A DNA stretch of 64,000 nt from Streptomyces vietnamensis (lineage in GTDB: Bacteria; Actinomycetota; Actinomycetes; Streptomycetales; Streptomycetaceae): contig NZ_CP010407.1 of NCBI RefSeq assembly GCF_000830005.1, positions 1,898,501-1,962,500 on the forward strand. The letters are read 5' to 3'. Made by a program: the position numbers and the translations under genes. The notes beneath the pieces were generated by a model. The model had not been told where the DNA came from, made no database searches, and worked only from the letters and a program-made list of their open reading frames with translations. Of this stretch, positions 45,693 through 55,230 are shown piece after piece. Position 1 is the stretch's first letter; each line of letters opens with the position of its first letter.

Positions 45693-47207
45693 TCAGCTCT
45701 GGGGTACGGGGGCGGGTTCCGTGCGGGTGTCGTCGGCGCGCTCGGCGGCGTCCTCCAGGACGATCCGGCCGATGATCTCGTAGCGCTCGGGTCGCTTGGC
45801 CTTGAGGTAGAAGCCGAGGCCGAGGCCGCCGAAGAAGACGGCGCCGACGATCCAGGGGATCGCCTTGAAGAAGAGGGAGTCGGCGGCGAGCCCTGCCGCG
45901 GTCTCCATGTTCATGACCAGCAGCACGACGACGGCGATCATGCCGATGCCGCCGAGGAGCGGGGCCGTGAGGGTCTTGAACCAGTGCCGGTCCTCGGGGT
46001 GGTTCTTGCGGAAGTAGCCGATGACGGCGAACGAACACAGCGTCTGGACGATGAGGATCGCCATCGTGCCGAGGATCGCGAGCAGCGTGTAGAGGTGGAT
46101 GTACGGGTCCTGGCCGGTGAGCCAGAAGGCGGCGACGAGGCCGACGGCGATCACGCTCTGCACGTACGAGGCGATGTACGGCGAGCCGTGCTTCGCGTGC
46201 GTCCGGCCGAGCGCCGGGTGCAGGAAGCCCTCCCGGCCGATGGCGTACAGATAGCGCGAGGCGCACTGGTGGAAGGCCATGCCGCAGGCGAAGGAGCCGG
46301 TGAGCAGCAGCCACTGGAAGGCGTCGACGGCCCAGGCGCCGATGAAGGTCTGGGCGGGCGCGAAGAACAGGTCGAGGGGGCTCGCGGACGAGGACAGCTT
46401 CACGGAACCGGCGAGCCCGTTCCCGGCGATCGTCATCCACGAGACGTAGATGTAGAAGAGGCCGACGCCGATGACGGAGATCAGGGTGGCGCGCGGGATG
46501 ACCCGCTTGGGGTCGCGGGACTCCTCGCCGTACATCGCGGTCGACTCGAAGCCGACCCACGACCAGAAGGCGAAGAAGAGGCCGAGCCCGGCGGAGGTGC
46601 CGGTGAAGGCGTTCTTCGGGTTGATCGGCTCGACCGGGATGCCGTCGGGACCGCCGCCGGCGATGAGGACGGCGGTGGCGACCGCGAAGAGGACGGCGAT
46701 CTCCGCGACCAGCATCACCCCGAGGGCCTTGGCGGTCAGGTTGATGTCGAAGTACGACAGGACGGCGGTGACGGCCAGCATGACGGCCGCGTACAGGATC
46801 CACGGCACGTCCACGCCGAGCTGGTCGGCGACGGTCGTCTTGGCGAAGTAGGCGAAGACGCCGACGATCGAGGCCTCGAAGACGATGTACGCGAGGACGG
46901 CGAGCATGCCGGAGGCCATGCCTGCGATCCGGCCCAGGCCGTGCGAGATGTAGCCGTAGAAGGCGCCGGCGGCCGTGATCCGCTTGGCCATGGCGACGTA
47001 GCCGACCGAGAAGACGGTCAGGACGAGCGTCGCGAAGAGATATCCGGCGGGCGCGCCGGTGCCGTTGCCGAAGCCCACGGCGATGGGGAGGTTTCCGGTC
47101 ATCGCCGTGATCGGGGCGGCGGTGGCGACGGCCATGAAGACGACGCCGACGAGTCCGACCGAGTTCGCCTTGAGCCGGTGGACCTCTGGGGTGGGGTTCT
47201 CTGCCAT
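45693..47207 (-). CDS. APC-family amino acid/amine permease
   Basis: The 504-residue protein has about 12-14 helices and the APC opening LKANSVGLVGVVFMAVATAAPITAMTGNLP. ITAAGAFYGYISHGLGRIAG and FESTAMYGEESRDPKRVIPRAT follow. It imports an amino acid or polyamine. ATG 47207 begins the conserved hydrophilic N-terminus; an open extension to 47345 lies in the promoter region. Partner of the amine oxidase downstream; the PucR regulator is divergent. Confidence 0.92.
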   Translation of the reverse strand: MAENPTPEVHRLKANSVGLVGVVFMAVATAAPITAMTGNLPIAVGFGNGTGAPAGYLFATLVLTVFSVGYVAMAKRITAAGAFYGYISHGLGRIAGMASGMLAVLAYIVFEASIVGVFAYFAKTTVADQLGVDVPWILYAAVMLAVTAVLSYFDINLTAKALGVMLVAEIAVLFAVATAVLIAGGGPDGIPVEPINPKNAFTGTSAGLGLFFAFWSWVGFESTAMYGEESRDPKRVIPRATLISVIGVGLFYIYVSWMTIAGNGLAGSVKLSSSASPLDLFFAPAQTFIGAWAVDAFQWLLLTGSFACGMAFHQCASRYLYAIGREGFLHPALGRTHAKHGSPYIASYVQSVIAVGLVAAFWLTGQDPYIHLYTLLAILGTMAILIVQTLCSFAVIGYFRKNHPEDRHWFKTLTAPLLGGIGMIAVVVLLVMNMETAAGLAADSLFFKAIPWIVGAVFFGGLGLGFYLKAKRPERYEIIGRIVLEDAAERADDTRTEPAPVPQS

Positions 47208-47272
47208 GGGCCGAGAGGATCCTCGCGAGTGACGTAGGCCACAATCGACATCCGGTCGCACAATTCCCGCCA

Positions 47273-47295
47273 CAGGGCGACGAGTTGTCGCCCTG
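47273..47295. promoter_or_regulatory. 9+5+9 inverted repeat between permease and PucR genes
   Basis: CAGGGCGAC-GAGTT-GTCGCCCTG is a perfect inverted repeat in the 161-bp divergent gap, 66 bp before the permease start and 74 bp before the regulator start. It is a good candidate operator for the adjacent PucR protein. Confidence 0.55.
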
Positions 47296-47368
47296 GTGTA
47301 CGAACTGTCCGGTCCCGTGACCGTGCGGTGATGTCGCCGAAACACGGACGCGGGTAGCGTCCGGCCCC

Positions 47369-48991
47369 ATGGACAATCAGGGCGGGATCACCGTGCAGCG
47401 GGCGCTCGAACTCCCCGGACTGCGCGGCGGGCTCCCGGAGGTCGTGGCCGGCGCGGACCGGCTGCACCGCACGGTGCGCTGGGTGCACGCGGGCGAGGTG
47501 CCGAACATCGCCTCGCTGCTCAAGGGCGGCGAACTACTCCTCACCACGGGCCTCGGCCTGGGCACCCTCCCGGCCGAACAGCGGGCCTTCGTGCGGCGGC
47601 TCGCCGACCGGGGCATCGCGGCGCTCGTCGTCGAACTGGGCCCGCGCTTCGCCCGCCTCCCGGCGACGATAGTGGAGACCGCGCGGGCGGCCGGCCTGCC
47701 GCTCGTCCAGCTCCACCGCGAGGTCCCCTTCGTCGCCGTCACGGAGGAGATCCACACCGAGATCGTCAACGGCCACTACGCGCTCCAGCGGCAGGCCGAG
47801 GAGGTCCACCGGCAGTGCACGGAGGCGCTGCTCGGCGGCGGCGGGGTCCCCCAGGTGCTCCGCATCCTCTCCGACTTCGCCGCCAACCCGGTCTTCCTGG
47901 AGACCGCCGACGGACAGCTGCTCTACGCGGCGGGCACCGAGTCCGCGCCCGCCGACCCGCTCCAGGTGTGGGACGGGCTGCGCGGCCAGCGGGCGGCCCG
48001 CGAGTCCGGCCCGCCCACCGGCACGGTCCTGGTCGACGTGCCGGGCGGCGGCCCCGGTACGGGTTCGGTGCGGGCCCGCCTGGTCCTCCTGGCGGTCTCG
48101 GGCCCCCTCTCCCCCGTGCACCGCATGGCGGCCGAGCGGGCGGCCGGACTCCTGGCCGTCGTCCTCATGCAGGCCCGCCAGGAGGAGGAGCTGGCCGCAC
48201 GCGGCCGGGGCGACTTCCTGACGGACCTGGCGGAGGGCCGGATCTCGGCGGAGGACGCCCCGGCACAGGCGAGGGTCCTGGGCTTCAAGCCGGGCGACGG
48301 CCCGCTGCTCCCGGTGGTGATGCGCCTGGCATCAGAACTGTCCCCCTCGGGCAACTGGGCGCTCCTGGCGCGAGCGGTCCTGGAGGAACTGTCCGCGGTG
48401 GGCGTCCCTGCGCTCCTGGGCGTCCGCCCGGTAGAAGGCCGGGTGCCGTTGTTGTTGGGCCTGCGCTCGGAATCGGAACGCACAGCGGTCGCGGACCGGG
48501 TGGCGGCAGCACTTCGGGCCGGCGTGGAACGGGCAGGCCTGGAACGCGCGGGGGTGCACCCACCAGTGGTCGTGGTCGGCGTCGCGGGCGGCTGGGCGGC
48601 GGCCTCGGCGGGCCTGCGGCACGCGGCTGAGACGGCGACGGCGGCGCAGGGCCTCTCGGACCTCCCCTGGTACGACGCCCGCCGCCTGGACATCGACCTG
48701 CTCCTGTGGCGGCTCCGGGACCACCCGGACCTCGCCGCCTTCGTCGACCGCGCGATCGGCCCGCTGCGGGACCACGACGGCACGTCCCGCCCCCCGCTCC
48801 TCCCCACCCTCGAGACCTACCTCGCGCACGCGGGCCGCAAGGCGGAGACCGCCCGCGAACTCCACCTCAACCGCCAGACCCTCTACAACCGCCTGGCCCG
48901 CATCTCCGAACTCCTGGGCACGGACCTGGACGACCCCCAAACGGTCCTGGCCCTCTCCCTGGCCCTGAGAGCCCGCCGCCACACACCGTAG
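47369..48991 (+). CDS. PucR-family transcriptional regulator
   Basis: The 540-residue protein has an N-terminal PucR sensing domain (about 8-130, VQRALELPGLRGGLPEVVAGADRLHRTVRWVH), a GGDEF-like central part, and a C-terminal HTH_30 (TARELHLNRQTLYNRLARISELLG). Members often activate purine, polyamine or amino-acid catabolism genes. Divergent placement suggests control of the permease-amine oxidase pair. Confidence 0.93.
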   Translation: MDNQGGITVQRALELPGLRGGLPEVVAGADRLHRTVRWVHAGEVPNIASLLKGGELLLTTGLGLGTLPAEQRAFVRRLADRGIAALVVELGPRFARLPATIVETARAAGLPLVQLHREVPFVAVTEEIHTEIVNGHYALQRQAEEVHRQCTEALLGGGGVPQVLRILSDFAANPVFLETADGQLLYAAGTESAPADPLQVWDGLRGQRAARESGPPTGTVLVDVPGGGPGTGSVRARLVLLAVSGPLSPVHRMAAERAAGLLAVVLMQARQEEELAARGRGDFLTDLAEGRISAEDAPAQARVLGFKPGDGPLLPVVMRLASELSPSGNWALLARAVLEELSAVGVPALLGVRPVEGRVPLLLGLRSESERTAVADRVAAALRAGVERAGLERAGVHPPVVVVGVAGGWAAASAGLRHAAETATAAQGLSDLPWYDARRLDIDLLLWRLRDHPDLAAFVDRAIGPLRDHDGTSRPPLLPTLETYLAHAGRKAETARELHLNRQTLYNRLARISELLGTDLDDPQTVLALSLALRARRHTP

Positions 48992-49145
48992 GCCCCGCCC
49001 GGGGACCCACACCCGACCGTGCGGCGCCCCGCTGCCCGCCGTGTGGCCCCGCGTCCCGCCTCGTGCGGGGCCCGCGCCCGGCTGGGCCTTCGTCCCGCGC
49101 CCGCGTGGTGCCCGCGCCCGGCCGGGCGGTGCCCCGCTGCCCGCC

Positions 49146-49349
49146 GTGTGGGCAATCGTCCCGCTGGGGCGGGACGGGTGGGCACACGGGACGGCGCCCT
49201 TCAGCGGCGCCTCCGCGTTCCGCGCCTGGACCCGCACCACCGCCGCGGCGCGCTTCCGGTGCGGGTCCAGGCGCGGGAGCCTCGGGCGCCGGCAGGGCGC
49301 GGGTCCGTTGTGCCCACCCGTTCCGCCCCAGCGGAACGACTGCCCACAA
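49146..49349 (-). repeat. Composite palindromic element, copy 4
   Basis: The left core is 49146-49187 (GTGTG/GTCCCGC type) and the right core is 49308-49349 (TTGTG/GTTCCGC type). The central stem CGCGCCTGGACCCGCACC (49221-49238) is perfectly complementary to 49258-49275. Orientation is as in copy 2. A 21-bp direct repeat (GCCCCGCTGCCCGCCGTGTGG at 49025 and 49133) precedes it. It fills the gap between the convergent PucR and GT4 genes (48992-49415). Confidence 0.87.
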
Positions 49350-49415
49350 CGGGCGGGGCGCAGGCCCACACGGGCGCGGGTCCACACGGGCGCGCGGCGC
49401 AGGCCCAGGCGACGG

Positions 49416-50495
49416 CTACCGTCCCGACAGCTCGTCGTACACCGACAGCACGTGCGCCACCGTCTCGTCCTCCGTGGGCCACGACCCCGCCTGCACCCGC
49501 CCCGCCGCCGCCAGGTCCATCCTCCGGTCCGCGTCCTCAAGGAGTCCCCGCACCGCCCCCGCCAGGGCCTCCGCGTCCCCGTACGGCACCAACTCCGCCG
49601 CGTCCCCGACGAGTTCCGGTACGCCGCCGACGGCCGTCGCGACGAGCGGCACCCCGAGCCGCAGCGCCTCCTGCGCGAGCAGGGAGCGGGCCTCCCACCG
49701 CGACGGCAGCACGGCGACATCCGCGGCCGCGAGCAGCTCGGCGACGTCGTCCCGCCGCCCGATGAGCCGCACGGAGAGCCGTTCCTCGACGATCCGCCGT
49801 TGCAGGAAGGCCCGTTCGCGTCCTTCCCCGGCGATGACGAGCAGCGGTTCCGGATCGAGCCCCCGCCACAACCGCGCCGCGTCGAGCAGCGTCCGGTACC
49901 CCCGCCCGCGTTCGAGCGCCCCGACGGCCATGAGCAGCGGCCGGTCGACGGCGCCGAGTTCGGCGCGGGCCTTGCCGTCGTGGAGGCAGACGGGCCCGCG
50001 CGCGGGGGGCACGGTGACGGGGGCGAGGCGGGCGTCCCGGGCCCCGCGCCGCCGGGCCCGGTCGACGAGTTCGGAGGAGGTGCCGAGGACGACGGTCGCG
50101 GCCCGCGCGGTCTTCCGCTCCAGGAGCCGCAGCACTCCGCCCCGCGCCCCGTCGACGTGGTTCCGGCTGTGCCAGGTGGTCACGAGCGGGGTCCGCGTGC
50201 CCCCGGCCAGCGCGAGCGCGGCCCGCACGGAGGCCTGGAGGCCGTGCGCGTGGACCACGTCGGCGCCGATGCAGGCGTTGCGGAGCGCGGTGACGGTCGC
50301 GGGGTCGCCGAGGCGCGGCAGGGGCACGAAGTGTGCGCCTGCGCCCAGGTAGTCGTATGCGCGGTCGAGTTCGGCCGGGGCGCACACGGTCACCCGCACG
50401 CCCCTCGCCACCAGCCCCGAGGCAAGTGATCGGACGTGCGCGCTGCTGCCCGCGCCGCCGCCGCCCAGCACTTGGACCGTACGGAGCTGTGTCAC
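49416..50495 (-). CDS. GT4-family glycosyltransferase
   Basis: The 359-residue GT-B enzyme begins with a GTG at 50495: VTQLRTVQVLGGGGAGSSAHVRSLASGL, a Gly-rich acceptor loop. Other parts are VVHAHGLQASV, the donor-domain VGALERGRGYRTLLDAARL, and SRWEARSLLAQEALRLGVPLVA in place of the usual E-x7-E. It probably acts on a lipid-linked or cell-envelope glycan. It lies downstream of the PNPT-like membrane protein gene, which supports a wall-glycopolymer role. Confidence 0.88.
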   Translation of the reverse strand: MTQLRTVQVLGGGGAGSSAHVRSLASGLVARGVRVTVCAPAELDRAYDYLGAGAHFVPLPRLGDPATVTALRNACIGADVVHAHGLQASVRAALALAGGTRTPLVTTWHSRNHVDGARGGVLRLLERKTARAATVVLGTSSELVDRARRRGARDARLAPVTVPPARGPVCLHDGKARAELGAVDRPLLMAVGALERGRGYRTLLDAARLWRGLDPEPLLVIAGEGRERAFLQRRIVEERLSVRLIGRRDDVAELLAAADVAVLPSRWEARSLLAQEALRLGVPLVATAVGGVPELVGDAAELVPYGDAEALAGAVRGLLEDADRRMDLAAAGRVQAGSWPTEDETVAHVLSVYDELSGR

Positions 50496-50640
50496 GCGCC
50501 CAAGGATGCCAGTCCGTGCCCCCGACCGTACGCACGTTCCGGCACCGAAATGGCGTCGTTCCCCTGCGCGGAAGGCGTACGGCACGGCGACCCACACCAC
50601 GGGTTCACCCACACGGGTGAGCGCACGAGAAGTCGGCCCC

Positions 50641-51366
50641 TCAGGCGGAAGCCGCCCGCTCCCCCCACACCGCGGCGGCCACCAGCCCGGCCGCGTGCGC
50701 CGCGAGCCCGAGCCGCCCGTTGGAGGCGGCGATGGCGCTGCCGACGGCGGCACCGAGCGCGTGCGCGCCGGCGTCGCCGAGCATGGCGACCTCTCCGAGG
50801 TCGTCGCCGAGGACGGCCGCCGCCGCTCCCATCGGCGCGCCCGCGAGCGCCCCCCGCAGCAGCCCCGGCGCGCCGAGCCCGAGCACGAGGAGGCCCGCGC
50901 GCCCCGGCCGTACGTCCACGAGGTTCACGAGGTGCGCGGTGCCGGCGATGACGACACCGGCGAGGACCTTGTCGAGGGGCTTCTCCTTGAGGAGGGCCCC
51001 GGCGGCGAGCGAGGCGGCACCGATCCCGAAGAGCTTCACGGCCCCACTGGTCACCTCGCCACCACGGAGCGCCCCCAGATGCGCCCGGAACCCGCGCCGG
51101 TGGTCACCGCGCAGGTCGTCGTACCGCCCGCACGCGGCCGCCGCGGCGACGGCCAGAGCGGCGGGCGGTGCGGCGGGCAGGGCGGCGACGGCCGAACCGA
51201 ACGCAGCGGCCTGACCGGCCTGGAGGAGGACCCGACGGCCCGCGTGGTTGGTCCGCTCCCAACTGCCGGGGTTCCCCGGCGGCCGCCGCCGGAGCCGCCC
51301 GTACGCGAGCCGGGTCGCACCGAAGGCGACGGCGAACGTACCGATCCGCCCCGGGGCCCGGGTCAC
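50641..51366 (-). CDS. PNPT-like membrane protein (MraY/WecA-related, reduced)
   Basis: The 241-residue protein has several hydrophobic helices. Two segments recall polyprenyl-phosphate sugar-phosphate transferases: CGRYDDLRGD near residue 80, and HLVNLVDVRPGR with AMLGDAGAHALGAAVG (the last resembling their G-D-x-G-S loop). It is much shorter than MraY or WecA (about 320-360), so some helices are missing or reduced. GTG start overlaps the recN stop (GTGA). It may be a divergent transferase working with the adjacent GT4 enzyme. Confidence 0.7.
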   Translation of the reverse strand: MTRAPGRIGTFAVAFGATRLAYGRLRRRPPGNPGSWERTNHAGRRVLLQAGQAAAFGSAVAALPAAPPAALAVAAAAACGRYDDLRGDHRRGFRAHLGALRGGEVTSGAVKLFGIGAASLAAGALLKEKPLDKVLAGVVIAGTAHLVNLVDVRPGRAGLLVLGLGAPGLLRGALAGAPMGAAAAVLGDDLGEVAMLGDAGAHALGAAVGSAIAASNGRLGLAAHAAGLVAAAVWGERAASA

Positions 51367-53105
51367 GCGTCCGCCCGGGCCGTGGCCAGCAGCTCCTCCG
51401 CGTGGGCCCTGGCGGTCTCGGAGTCCTCCTGGCCGGCGAGCATCCGGGACAGCTCCCGGACGCGCTCCTCGCCCTCCAGGACGGTGACGCCGGAGCGGGT
51501 GACGGAGCCGTCGTTGGTCTTCTCGACGAGCAGCTGCCGGTCGGCGAAGGCCGCGACCTGCGGGAGGTGGGTGACGACGACGACCTGCGCGGACTTGGCG
51601 AGCTTGGCGAGCCGGCGGCCGATCTCGACGGCCGCCTTGCCGCCGACGCCCGCGTCGACCTCGTCGAAGAGGTACGTCGGCACGGGGTCGACCCCGGCGA
51701 AGACGACCTCCACGGCGAGCATCACGCGGGACAGCTCGCCGCCGGACGCGCCCTTGGCGATGGGCCGGGGCGGGGCGCCGGGGTGCGGGGCGAGCAGCAG
51801 CTCGACCTCGTCGGCGCCGGACGGCCCGTAGGCGACGCGCCGGCCGCCGACCTCGACGCCCTCCTCGTCCTCGGTCTGGGAGATGGCGAAGGACACGCGC
51901 GCGTGCGGCATGGCGAGCGAGGCGAGTTCGGCGGTGACCGCGTCGGCGAACCGGGCGGCGGTCTCCGTGCGCGCGTCGGTGAGCGCCTGGGCGAGCACCG
52001 ACAGCTCGTCGCGCAGCCGGTCCCGTTCGGCGGTGAGTTCCTCGATGCGATCGTCGTCGCCCTCGAGCTCGCCGAGCCGCCCGGCGCTCTCCTCGGCCCA
52101 GGCGAGGACGGCGTCGATGTCCTCGCCGTACTTCCGGGTGAGCTGGGTGAGCAGGGCACGCCGCTCCTCGACGGCGGCGAGCCGCAGCGGGTCGGCGTCG
52201 AGGTCGTCGGCGTATCCGGCCAGTTCCTGCGCCACGTCCGAAAGGAGGATGGAGATCTCGCCCATCCGGTCGGCGAGCCCGGCGAGCGCCGGATCGTGCG
52301 ACCGTACGGCCTCCAGGGCCCGGCCCGCGCCCGCGACCAGGGTGGTCGCGTCGACGGCCTCGGGGTCCTCGGGGTTGCCCGCGAGCGCGGCGTGCGCGAG
52401 CGCGGCGGCGGAGGCGAGGGCCTCGGCGTGGCCGAGCCGCTCGGCCTCGGCGGCGAGTTCGACGTCCTCGCCCGGGCGCGGTTCGACGGCCTCGATCTCG
52501 CCGAGCCCGAAGCGCAGCAGATCGGCCTCCTGGGCCCGCTCACGCGCCCGCGTGGTGATCTCGTCCAGCTCGGCGGTGACGGCCCGCAGCCGCCGGTACG
52601 CCTCGCCGTAGGCGGCGAGCGGCACGGAGACGGCCTCGCCCGCGTACCGGTCGAGCGCGCCGCGCTGCCGGGCGGGCTTGAGGAGGCCCTGCTGGTCGGT
52701 CTGGCCGTGGACGGCGACGAGGTCGTCGGCGAGTTCGGCGAGCAGCCCGACGGGCACGGAGCGCCCGCCGAGGTGGGCGCGCGAGCGTCCCTCGGCGGAG
52801 ACCGTACGGCTGACGAGGAGCACGCCCTCGTCGAGCTCGGCACCGGCCTCCTCGGCGCGTACGGCGACGGACGAGCCCGGGGGCACGCTGATCCGCCCCT
52901 CGACGACGGCCGAGGCCGCGCCGATCCGCACCAGGGCGGGGTCGGCACGTCCGCCGAGCAGCAGCCCCAGGCTGGTCACGACCATCGTCTTGCCCGCACC
53001 GGTCTCACCGGTCACCGCGGTGAATCCGGGCGACAGCTCGACCACCGCGTCGTCGATGACCCCGAGCGACCGTATCCGCATCTCCTCCAGCACGCCCCAG
53101 ACCAT
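51363..53105 (-). CDS. recN: DNA repair protein RecN
   Basis: The 580-residue SMC-like ATPase has Walker A GETGAGKTM near residues 33-41, a coiled-coil middle (about 160-370), the ABC signature ASGGELSRVMLAVEVVF, and Walker B with FDEVDAGVGGKAAVEIGRRL. It acts in double-strand break repair. ATG 53105 or the internal ATG at 53081 (MRIRSLGVID) could be used; the latter matches the usual start. No LexA-type GAAC/GTTC box was seen just upstream. Confidence 0.96.
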   Translation of the reverse strand: MVWGVLEEMRIRSLGVIDDAVVELSPGFTAVTGETGAGKTMVVTSLGLLLGGRADPALVRIGAASAVVEGRISVPPGSSVAVRAEEAGAELDEGVLLVSRTVSAEGRSRAHLGGRSVPVGLLAELADDLVAVHGQTDQQGLLKPARQRGALDRYAGEAVSVPLAAYGEAYRRLRAVTAELDEITTRARERAQEADLLRFGLGEIEAVEPRPGEDVELAAEAERLGHAEALASAAALAHAALAGNPEDPEAVDATTLVAGAGRALEAVRSHDPALAGLADRMGEISILLSDVAQELAGYADDLDADPLRLAAVEERRALLTQLTRKYGEDIDAVLAWAEESAGRLGELEGDDDRIEELTAERDRLRDELSVLAQALTDARTETAARFADAVTAELASLAMPHARVSFAISQTEDEEGVEVGGRRVAYGPSGADEVELLLAPHPGAPPRPIAKGASGGELSRVMLAVEVVFAGVDPVPTYLFDEVDAGVGGKAAVEIGRRLAKLAKSAQVVVVTHLPQVAAFADRQLLVEKTNDGSVTRSGVTVLEGEERVRELSRMLAGQEDSETARAHAEELLATARADA

Positions 53106-53187
53106 ACGAGGTTTCCCGGGTCGGATGCGACATCGCCCCCGTGCGTAACCCCCGGGAGCACCACTCGTTACGGAGCGGGCCGGGGGA

Positions 53188-54111
53188 TCAGCGCGGTGCG
53201 CCGCGCCACCCCGACACGGGCAGGGCGAACTTGGCGACGAGCCGGTCGGTGAAGGAGGCGTGGTGCAGCCGGGCGAGCCGCACGGGCACGGCGCCGCGCC
53301 GGACCTCGACGCGCGCGCCCGCCGGGAGTTCCACGGTCCGCCGCCCGTCGCACCACAGCACCCCGTGCGGGGTGTGCGGCTCGACCTCGACGGCGAGCAC
53401 CGACTGGGGGGTGGTGACGAGGGGCTTGGCGAAGAGGGCGTGGGCCCCGATCGGGACCATGAGGAGCGCCTCGACCTCGGGCCAGACGACGGGCCCGCCC
53501 GCCGAGAAGGCGTACGCGGTGGACCCGGTGGGGGTCGCGCAGATCACCCCGTCGCAGCCGAAGCCGGTCACCGGGCGCCCGTCGATCGCGAGGACGACCT
53601 CCAGCATCCGTTCCGGGGAGACCTTCTGCACGGCGGCCTCGTTGAGCGCCCAGTCGCGGTGCAGGACGTCGCCGTTCTCGTACACGACGACGTCGAGGGT
53701 CATCCGCTCCTCGACCTCGTACGCCTTGGTGACGACCCGGTCGACGACCTTGTCGAGGTCGTCGCGCTCGGCCTCCGCGAGGAAGCCGACGCGCCCCAGG
53801 TTGACGCCGAGCATGGGCACGCCGGAGGCGCGGGAGAACTCGGCGCCGCGCAGCAGGGTGCCGTCGCCACCGAGGACGACGAGGAGTTCACAGCCGTCGA
53901 GCGCGTCGGAGCAGGCCTCCGGCACCTTCTCGACGGACGGCGGCAGCGGCAGGTCCGCGGCTTCGGCCTCCAGGACGCGGACGCCGATGCCGCTCCGCAG
54001 CAGCCCCAGGACGACCAGTTCGGCGCTGCGCACGGCGGCCGGACGGCCGGTGTGCGCGAGCAGGAAGACGGTGCGTGTTGTTCCCGATGGTGCTGCTGCA
54101 GTTGAGTTCAA
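53188..54111 (-). CDS. nadK: NAD kinase
   Basis: The 307-residue kinase has the GGDGTLLRGAEF motif (catalytic Asp), GVNLGRVGFLAE, and the NAD-binding ATPTGSTAYAFSAGGPVVWPEV. It makes NADP from NAD. The TTG at 54111 overlaps the tlyA stop (TTGA) and has GGAGGG 7 nt upstream; it is preferred over an upstream in-frame start at 54180 inside tlyA. Part of a tlyA-nadK-recN run. Confidence 0.95.
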   Translation of the reverse strand: MNSTAAAPSGTTRTVFLLAHTGRPAAVRSAELVVLGLLRSGIGVRVLEAEAADLPLPPSVEKVPEACSDALDGCELLVVLGGDGTLLRGAEFSRASGVPMLGVNLGRVGFLAEAERDDLDKVVDRVVTKAYEVEERMTLDVVVYENGDVLHRDWALNEAAVQKVSPERMLEVVLAIDGRPVTGFGCDGVICATPTGSTAYAFSAGGPVVWPEVEALLMVPIGAHALFAKPLVTTPQSVLAVEVEPHTPHGVLWCDGRRTVELPAGARVEVRRGAVPVRLARLHHASFTDRLVAKFALPVSGWRGAPR

Positions 54112-54923
54112 CGAGGTCCCTCCGCCACGGCGCGGTCGACGTCCGCCGGATCCAGCGCGGGCGCGCCTGCCCGCAGCCACAGAAAGTACTCGACGTTGCC
54201 CGAGGGGCCGGGCAGCGGGCTGGCGGTGACGCCGAGGACGCCGAGGCCGAGCTCTCCGGCCTGCCGGGCCACGTTCTTCACGGCGTCCGCGCGGAGTTCG
54301 GCGGAACGTACGACTCCGCCGGTGCCGAGCCGCTCCTTGCCCACCTCGAACTGCGGCTTGACCATGAGGACGAGGTCGGCGCCGGGCGCCGTGCAGGCCG
54401 CGAGGGCGGGCAGGACGAGCCCGAGCGGGATGAAGGACAGGTCGCCGACGACGAGGTCGACCGGGATCCCGTCGATCGCGTCGATCGTCAACTCGCGTAC
54501 GTTCGTGCGGTCCTTCACGGTGACGCGCTCGTCGCTCTGCAGCGACCAGGCGAGCTGTCCGTAGCCGACGTCGACGGCGACGACGTGGGCGGCGCCCGCG
54601 CGCAGCAGGACGTCGGTGAAGCCACCGGTGGAGGCTCCGGCGTCCAGGGCGCGCCGGCCCTCGACCTGCAGCCCCTGCGGCACGAAGGCGGCGAAGGCCC
54701 CGGCGAGCTTGTGGCCGCCGCGCGAGACGTAGTCGGGGTCGGAGTCGTCCTGGGCGACGACGATGGCCGCGGCGGTCTCGACCTGGGTGGCGGGCTTGGT
54801 GGCGACGGTCTTGCCGACGGTCACCCGGCCCGCGGCGATCAGCTGGCTGGCGTGCTCGCGCGAGCGCGCGAGCTTGCGCCGTACCAGCTCGGCGTCGAGA
54901 CGGCGGCGTGCCGGTCCTGCCAC
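54108..54923 (-). CDS. tlyA: TlyA-family rRNA 2'-O-methyltransferase
   Basis: The 271-residue protein has an N-terminal S4 domain (residues 6-65, RLDAELVRRKLARSREHASQLIAAGRV) and an FtsJ-like methyltransferase domain: SRGGHKLAGAF, LDAGASTGGFTDVLLR (SAM site), VGDLSFIPLG and MVKPQFEVG. It methylates cytidines in 16S and/or 23S rRNA, the modification that gives capreomycin sensitivity. Coupled to nadK by a 4-bp overlap. Confidence 0.95.
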   Translation of the reverse strand: MAGPARRRLDAELVRRKLARSREHASQLIAAGRVTVGKTVATKPATQVETAAAIVVAQDDSDPDYVSRGGHKLAGAFAAFVPQGLQVEGRRALDAGASTGGFTDVLLRAGAAHVVAVDVGYGQLAWSLQSDERVTVKDRTNVRELTIDAIDGIPVDLVVGDLSFIPLGLVLPALAACTAPGADLVLMVKPQFEVGKERLGTGGVVRSAELRADAVKNVARQAGELGLGVLGVTASPLPGPSGNVEYFLWLRAGAPALDPADVDRAVAEGPR

Positions 54924-54930
54924 GTTCGGT

Positions 54931-55188
54931 TCAGCTCCTGTTGTCGTACGGACGGGGGGCGGGGTGCGTGTCGAGCGAGGTCAGCTCGGCGCGCAGTCCA
55001 CGGTGTACATCCTCGTACACCTCCAGGTGTCCGTCCGCCGGGAGGTGGTCCACCTCGGCGAGACGCGCCAGGTGGGCGTCGACGGCGGGATGGCCGGTGG
55101 GCTCCAGGGCGACACCGAGCGGCGCGGGCCCGGCGGGCTCGTACGCCTCGTCCGTCTTCTCGACGGGCTCCGGCATCTCATCACTCAT
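54931..55188 (-). CDS. Small conserved hypothetical protein, 85 residues
   Basis: Acidic soluble protein with a short helical segment (HPAVDAHLARLAEVDHL, then LEVYEDVHRGLRAELTSLD). It ends 8 bp before the tlyA start, so it opens that operon. Function unknown. Its position before tlyA-nadK-recN is, from memory, conserved in actinobacteria. Confidence 0.8.
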   Translation of the reverse strand: MSDEMPEPVEKTDEAYEPAGPAPLGVALEPTGHPAVDAHLARLAEVDHLPADGHLEVYEDVHRGLRAELTSLDTHPAPRPYDNRS

Positions 55189-55230
55189 GCCCCGACGCTA
55201 CCTCGAAGCCCTGGGGTACCGTCGACGACG

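Noticed and set aside
53106..53187. LexA/SOS box before recN
   Set aside because: No GAAC-N4-GTTC-like sequence was found in the 82-bp gap.
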